Notes under the pieces: model-generated
What the model was told of the DNA's origin: nothing
What the model saw: the letters and a program-made list of their open reading frames with translations, nothing else
Database searches by the model: none
In this document: positions 5,709 through 9,100 of the stretch, piece after piece
Position numbering within the stretch: position 1 is the stretch's first letter
Layout of the letters: the number at the start of each line of letters is the position of its first letter
Position numbers and translations under genes: made by a program
From: Anaerococcus sp.
Lineage (GTDB): Bacteria; Bacillota; Clostridia; Tissierellales; Peptoniphilaceae
NCBI RefSeq assembly: GCF_030825785.1
Contig: NZ_JAPJPG010000051.1
Location: forward strand, 1-9,100
DNA length: 9,100 bases
Direction of reading: 5' to 3'

Positions 5709-5736
5709 AATATATGATTAACAGTTTGATAGTCAA
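5709..5736 (-). promoter_or_regulatory. Likely sigma-A promoter of htrA
   Basis: On the minus strand, -35 TTGACT (5736-5731), a 16-base spacer and -10 TATATT (5714-5709). The predicted start near 5702 gives a leader of about 95 bases. A second -10-like TATGAT closer to the gene has no matching -35 and was not preferred. Confidence 0.6.
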
Positions 5737-5764
5737 GAAAATACCAGATCTTCATATAACAAAA

Positions 5765-6880
5765 CTATCTATATTTTTTTCTTAACAAGATTGTATCCAA
5801 AGCTAAGCTCAAAAAGAAAAGAATTATTATATATCCTATAAGGATTGCAATATTTCTAATAAAGATCTCCTTATTAAAATCACTCACTAAGATGTCATTG
5901 TTAGCTATATAGTAAAAGCTTGGGAAGACTTTTCCTATCATTAGGGCCTTTTCGCTAAGGATTTCTTGTGGGACAAATACTCCTGTTAGAAAAGACGAAG
6001 CTAGGGCGAAAACATTCATTACAGCCATCATAGCATTTTCACTTTCTATAAGTTTTGTGATAAAGATAGCGAGGCTTACCGTACTTAGGGCAAATATCAT
6101 AGAATTTACTATCATTAGAAGAACCCTTGTGCTTAGGGATGACCTTCCATTCATAATAAGGAAAATTATTATATAAAAGACCCAAGATACAAGAGCAAAG
6201 GCAAAATGACCCATAAGAAGTTCAAAATTTTTCCTAAAGCTACTTATAGGAGATGCTTCATTTCTCATAGCTATAACCCTCTTCTTGTAAGATAAGCTTA
6301 TTAAAGATACTACAAGGATGATCTGGCTTAAAAATACGTAGGCTAGTAGGTTAAAGAAATCATGGACTTTGCTACTTACGACCGGCCCACTATCCTTATT
6401 TAGACTAACCTTAACACTTTTGTTGAAGTCTTCTTCTGTATTAGCTATCATCTCTTTTTTATCAAAGCCTGCCTTTTCGTAGGTCAAAATCTGATCTAGG
6501 TATAGATTGATTGACTCTTTTATATACTGCCCATCCTTACCGCTTATGCCATTTTTAATCTCAAGCTTCTTTTCCTTATCAAAGTCCTCTGGAATCTTGA
6601 TACAGGTGGAAATCTTCCCATAAAAGAGATTATCGTCTATATTTTTGCCAGTCATATCAACTATATTATTTTCTTTTTCCATATATTTGATAAAGGCCTT
6701 GGATAAGTCGCTCTTGGCAAAATCTTCTATATAAATATCGGCTCTTGCCTTCTTATAGTCTATAGACTCATCATTACTTGAATTTGAAAAAAATATTATG
6801 GCTAAAAATATAACTGTGTATATGCCAATGGCCTTAAGGTGGCCTCTTACGATTTTAAAATAATTTTTAAAGACTATCAT
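5765..6880 (-). CDS. ABC-2 type exporter permease (second of two)
   Basis: The 371-residue membrane protein has the ABC-2 permease layout: one N-terminal membrane helix (about 15-32), a large hydrophilic extracytoplasmic domain (about 33-174) and five more helices (about 176-197, 222-243, 252-275, 284-303 and 341-362). The segment SSFLTGVFVPQEILSEKALM followed by IGKVFPSFYYIANN is characteristic of ABC-2 permeases of the DrrB/YhgE/LnrN kind. The cytoplasmic loop KKRVIAMRNEASPISSFRKN (199-218) is a plausible contact with the ATPase. Its start overlaps the upstream permease by 14 bases, with AAGGGG as a modest binding site, so the two are probably made together as a heterodimer. The substrate cannot be read from the sequence. 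The gene layout, one ATPase and two unlike permeases, is that of LnrLMN (linearmycin resistance) and similar drug or lipid exporters, but this is only an analogy. No terminator was seen after the stop codon. Confidence 0.87.
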   Translation of the reverse strand: MIVFKNYFKIVRGHLKAIGIYTVIFLAIIFFSNSSNDESIDYKKARADIYIEDFAKSDLSKAFIKYMEKENNIVDMTGKNIDDNLFYGKISTCIKIPEDFDKEKKLEIKNGISGKDGQYIKESINLYLDQILTYEKAGFDKKEMIANTEEDFNKSVKVSLNKDSGPVVSSKVHDFFNLLAYVFLSQIILVVSLISLSYKKRVIAMRNEASPISSFRKNFELLMGHFAFALVSWVFYIIIFLIMNGRSSLSTRVLLMIVNSMIFALSTVSLAIFITKLIESENAMMAVMNVFALASSFLTGVFVPQEILSEKALMIGKVFPSFYYIANNDILVSDFNKEIFIRNIAILIGYIIILFFLSLALDTILLRKKYR

Positions 6881-7952
6881 ACTGCCTGCCCCTTGTTAAA
6901 ATTAGAGTGAGACCTAGGAAAATTATTATCAATATAAATAAATACTTAACATTTTCCAAATATCTATCATATCCATCATAGTAATAGAGGCTGTAGATTG
7001 CATCATTTATCAAGGCTATTGGGTTAAATTTATTAATAATTGGAGCGTTTTCCTCGATTATAAGCTTCATAGAAGAATCCATCATTCCTGATAAGTATGA
7101 TAAAACCATGCTTATAGCAATCCCTAGTCCGTTTTTGACCTCCACACTTGCCTTAGACGCAAGTCCTATAAGAATCCCGAACAAGACACCAGAAAGACTT
7201 CCAAGACCCCCTATTAAAATAAGCGGTCCGAGCTTATTAGAAAAGTCTACCCCATACAACTTATTAAAAACAAGCATGGTAAACAAAACAACAGAGAAGT
7301 TAATAATAAAACCAACGCAGATAGATGATAGAAGGCTTGTAAATCTACCTAAAGGAGCTATGGCATTTCTCTTGGCAAGAGTGGAAAGATTGGCCTCAAA
7401 TCTATAAATAATAAGAAGCCCATAAGAAAAACCATACATAGCCTGCATACCTATCAAGCAGTAGAAAAACGTATTTACAAAATCGAGATTATGCTTTGAC
7501 TTATCAATAATATGGCTTTTTCTATGGCTCAAATAGCTTAGGTCAAAAGTAGGATTCTTCCTTAAAATCTTTTCTGCCATAGCCCCCTTTCTAAGATAAG
7601 CGTTCATAATATCTTCTATGATAGATTCATAGATACCAGATTTCTTAAAAACTATCTTGTCACTGTCTTTGATATAGGCAGTAATTTCTTCATCATCGAT
7701 ACTCTTTTCAGAGTGGATAATAATTATATCTTCATCTTCAAGCTCTTTAAGGAAATCATCAAAATACTTATCTTCTCTTAGGTCTTCTTTTACTACAAGA
7801 TCTATCGGCTCAAAGTTCATAGACTTTGTAACATTTCCCAAGGCTATGGTAAAGAAAAATCCCAAGACTATAGGAAAAACTAAAGACCAAAAAAGTAGGC
7901 TCTTATCCCTTATTAGGAGCTTAAAGGTATTTTTAAAAGTATGTAAGAACAT
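6867..7952 (-). CDS. ABC-2 type exporter permease (first of two)
   Basis: The 361-residue protein resembles its downstream neighbour in plan but not closely in sequence. A membrane helix at about 18-38 is followed by a hydrophilic extracytoplasmic region (about 40-157) and helices at about 159-183, 205-229, 242-266, 273-291 and 335-353. NKFNPIALINDAIYSLYYYD (308-327) matches the pattern common before the last helix of ABC-2 permeases. The N-terminus (TFKNTFKLLIRDKSLLFWSL) is the usual amphipathic entry into the first helix. The start codon is one base after the ATPase stop, and a GAGGGATTAGG purine run within the ATPase end serves as binding site. The 3' end overlaps the next permease by 14 bases. 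The two permeases and the ATPase most likely form one exporter of the form A2BC; the substrate is unknown. Confidence 0.87.
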   Translation of the reverse strand: MFLHTFKNTFKLLIRDKSLLFWSLVFPIVLGFFFTIALGNVTKSMNFEPIDLVVKEDLREDKYFDDFLKELEDEDIIIIHSEKSIDDEEITAYIKDSDKIVFKKSGIYESIIEDIMNAYLRKGAMAEKILRKNPTFDLSYLSHRKSHIIDKSKHNLDFVNTFFYCLIGMQAMYGFSYGLLIIYRFEANLSTLAKRNAIAPLGRFTSLLSSICVGFIINFSVVLFTMLVFNKLYGVDFSNKLGPLILIGGLGSLSGVLFGILIGLASKASVEVKNGLGIAISMVLSYLSGMMDSSMKLIIEENAPIINKFNPIALINDAIYSLYYYDGYDRYLENVKYLFILIIIFLGLTLILTRGRQYDSL

Positions 7953-7953
7953 C

Positions 7954-8895
7954 CTAATCCCTCAATTCTTTACCAGTAAGCTGTAAGAATACATCATTAA
8001 GGCTTGGCCTAGAAGATGAAAGATGATCATAGTCTATATCGTATGTCCTTAGGATTTCTACTAGCCTTGTAATGTTATCCCTGGATTTAGAAAAACTTAA
8101 CTTATAAGTTGTTCCCAATACCGAAAGATCAATCAAAGAATCAATAGCCCTAATACTTTCAAGGGCTTCATCAGGTAAATTTTCAGTCTCAAAGGAGATC
8201 TTCTCACAAAGATTAATCATATCCTTTAGGCTATCACTATCTCCCTTGGCTATAACCTTACCTTTATCAAGGATAACTATGTAATCACACAGGCTTTCTA
8301 CCTCATCCATATAGTGAGAGGTATAGATTACGCTTGCTCCGTCTTTATTTAACTTTTTGATACCTTCCAAAATATTATTTCTCGATTGGGGATCAACTGC
8401 GACAGTCGGCTCATCAAAAATAATTAATTCTGGCTTGTGAGCTATGCCACAAGCTATATTAAGTCTCCTCAAAAGACCTCCAGAAAGCTTTTTTGGCCTA
8501 AATTCAAGAAAATCAACCAAACCAACAAGCTCTACAGTTTCTTCAATATATTTTTTCCTTTTCTTCTTATCTCTTATGTAAAGTCCACAAAAATAATCAA
8601 TATTTTCATATACACTCAATTCCTCATAGACGCCTACATCTTGAAAGACAACACCTATCCTTTTTTTGATATCGTAAGAATCAGGCCTCATCTCCTCACC
8701 AAAAATCTTAATAGAGCCACTATCTTTACTCAAAAGAGATAAGATACAAGAAATAGTAGTAGACTTACCAGAACCATTAGGACCTAAAAGTCCCAAAATC
8801 TCACCTTTATACAAATCGAAATCCAAATTGTCAACTGCAATAAAGTCCTTGTAACTTTTGACCAAACCCTCGACTTCAATAACCTTTCCTGCCAT
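7954..8895 (-). CDS. ABC exporter ATPase (DrrA/NatA/LnrL-type)
   Basis: The 313-residue cytoplasmic ATPase powers the exporter formed with the two permeases downstream. Motifs in order: Walker A GPNGSGKST (38-46), Q-loop Gln85 (GVVFQDVGV), signature LSGGLLRRL (137-145), Walker B LIIFDEP (157-163), D-loop AVDP (166-169) and switch His194 (YTSHYMDE). All catalytic residues are present. The signature has Leu after LSGG where Gln, Met or Thr is more common; this is unlikely to abolish function. Residues 220-313 form the extra C-terminal domain of drug and Na+ exporter ATPases, ending with the typical RPSLNDVFLQLTGKELRD. The ATG has AAGGAG at 8907-8902. An extended -10 promoter lies just upstream, predicting a leader of only about 12 bases. 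No regulator gene is next to the operon in this window. Confidence 0.95.
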   Translation of the reverse strand: MAGKVIEVEGLVKSYKDFIAVDNLDFDLYKGEILGLLGPNGSGKSTTISCILSLLSKDSGSIKIFGEEMRPDSYDIKKRIGVVFQDVGVYEELSVYENIDYFCGLYIRDKKKRKKYIEETVELVGLVDFLEFRPKKLSGGLLRRLNIACGIAHKPELIIFDEPTVAVDPQSRNNILEGIKKLNKDGASVIYTSHYMDEVESLCDYIVILDKGKVIAKGDSDSLKDMINLCEKISFETENLPDEALESIRAIDSLIDLSVLGTTYKLSFSKSRDNITRLVEILRTYDIDYDHLSSSRPSLNDVFLQLTGKELRD

Positions 8896-8913
8896 AATAT
8901 TCTCCTTTTAGTA

Positions 8914-8922
8914 ATTATAGCA
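8914..8922 (-). promoter_or_regulatory. Extended -10 promoter of the ABC exporter operon
   Basis: The minus strand reads TGC-TATAAT at 8922-8914, an extended -10 element with a perfect TATAAT. A -35 at normal spacing is poor (CAATTA at 17 bases); TTACAA lies at 20 bases. The predicted start, near 8907, falls at the edge of the AAGGAG binding site, so the leader is very short (about 12 bases). Confidence 0.65.
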
Positions 8923-8976
8923 CAGGAATATTAAAATAATTGTAAGAATTAGGTAAAGATTTTGTAAAATAAGCAC

Positions 8977-9005
8977 AAAAAAAGACGCTGAGTTATCAGC
9001 GTCTT
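8977..9005 (-). terminator. Intrinsic terminator of the tRNA-Leu gene
   Basis: On the minus strand AAGACGCTGA (9005-8996) pairs perfectly with TCAGCGTCTT (8991-8982) around the loop TAAC, followed by a T run ending at 8977. It begins 8 bases after the encoded CCA, so tRNA-Leu is the last, or only, gene of its transcript. Confidence 0.95.
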
Positions 9006-9013
9006 GCACTTAT

Positions 9014-9100
9014 TGGTGCGGGATAAAGGAGTTGAACCTTCACGGGAAAATTCCCACTAGATCCTAAGTCTAGCGCGTCTGCCAATTCCGCCAATCCCGC
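9014..9100 (-). tRNA. tRNA-Leu, anticodon UAG, CCA encoded
   Basis: Read on the minus strand, the gene begins with acceptor arm GCGGGAT (9100-9094), which pairs fully with ATCCCGC (9024-9018), followed by discriminator A (9017) and encoded CCA (9016-9014). The anticodon stem CTAGA/TCTAG encloses the loop CTTAGGA with anticodon TAG at 9066-9064, so the tRNA reads CUN leucine codons. A long variable arm (stem GTGGGAA/TTTCCCG region) and the T-arm with GGTTCAACTCC follow, as expected for a class II tRNA. The 5' end coincides with the window edge, so the promoter and any upstream tRNAs are not visible. The G after the anticodon (position 37) makes it a predicted substrate for the TrmD encoded in this window. 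Confidence 0.97.

Noticed and set aside
5608..5764. CIRCE/HrcA operator before htrA
   Set aside because: The inverted repeat there does not match TTAGCACTC-N9-GAGTGCTAA.
8437..8742. Plus-strand reading frame opposite the ABC ATPase
   Set aside because: It is antisense to the Walker-motif-bearing ATPase gene and its product is low-complexity Lys/Ile/Phe-rich sequence without recognisable motifs.

Overview
The window comes from an AT-rich, low-GC Gram-positive bacterium. The gene order ylxM-ffh-rpsP-khpA-rimM-trmD-rplS, the strong AGGAGG-type ribosome binding sites, the TTGACT/TATAAT promoters and a Gram-positive style membrane-anchored HtrA all point to Firmicutes/Bacillota. A Clostridia/Tissierellia anaerobe of the Anaerococcus-Peptoniphilus type is my best guess, but that is inference from style, not proof. 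Every gene I can support lies on the minus strand, so transcription runs from high to low coordinates.

In transcription order: (1) A tRNA-Leu(UAG) gene with encoded CCA fills the right edge (9014-9100) and is followed at once by a strong intrinsic terminator. (2) A three-gene ABC-2 exporter operon (ATPase, permease, permease; 8895-5765) starts from an extended -10 promoter at 8914-8922; its genes are separated by 1 base or overlap by 14. (3) A membrane-anchored HtrA/DegP-type serine protease with one PDZ domain (5607-4369) has its own likely promoter, a structured leader and a terminator. (4) A stretch of about 500 bases without genes (roughly 3867-4337) holds two clear copies and one decayed copy of a dispersed repeat, with a hairpin-rich block of about 117 bases between them. 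(5) A seven-gene protein-targeting and ribosome-maturation operon (3802-117) begins at a near-consensus promoter with a perfect inverted repeat at the predicted transcription start, and ends in an intrinsic terminator after rplS. (6) The last 73 bases may hold the promoter of a further gene whose start codon would sit on the window edge.

The operon joins co-translational targeting (YlxM and Ffh of the signal recognition particle) to 30S maturation (S16, the KH protein KhpA, RimM), tRNA G37 methylation (TrmD) and the 50S protein L19. Its genes are tightly coupled, with gaps of 1 to 22 bases or overlaps of 4, 8 and 23. The exporter and the HtrA protease are both envelope-related, but nothing in the sequence shows that they work together.

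I found no convincing new defence or metabolic system. The coding content is conventional. The parts least explained by known genes are the repeat and hairpin region at 3896-4290 and the inverted repeats placed at or near the predicted 5' ends of the ylxM and htrA messages.
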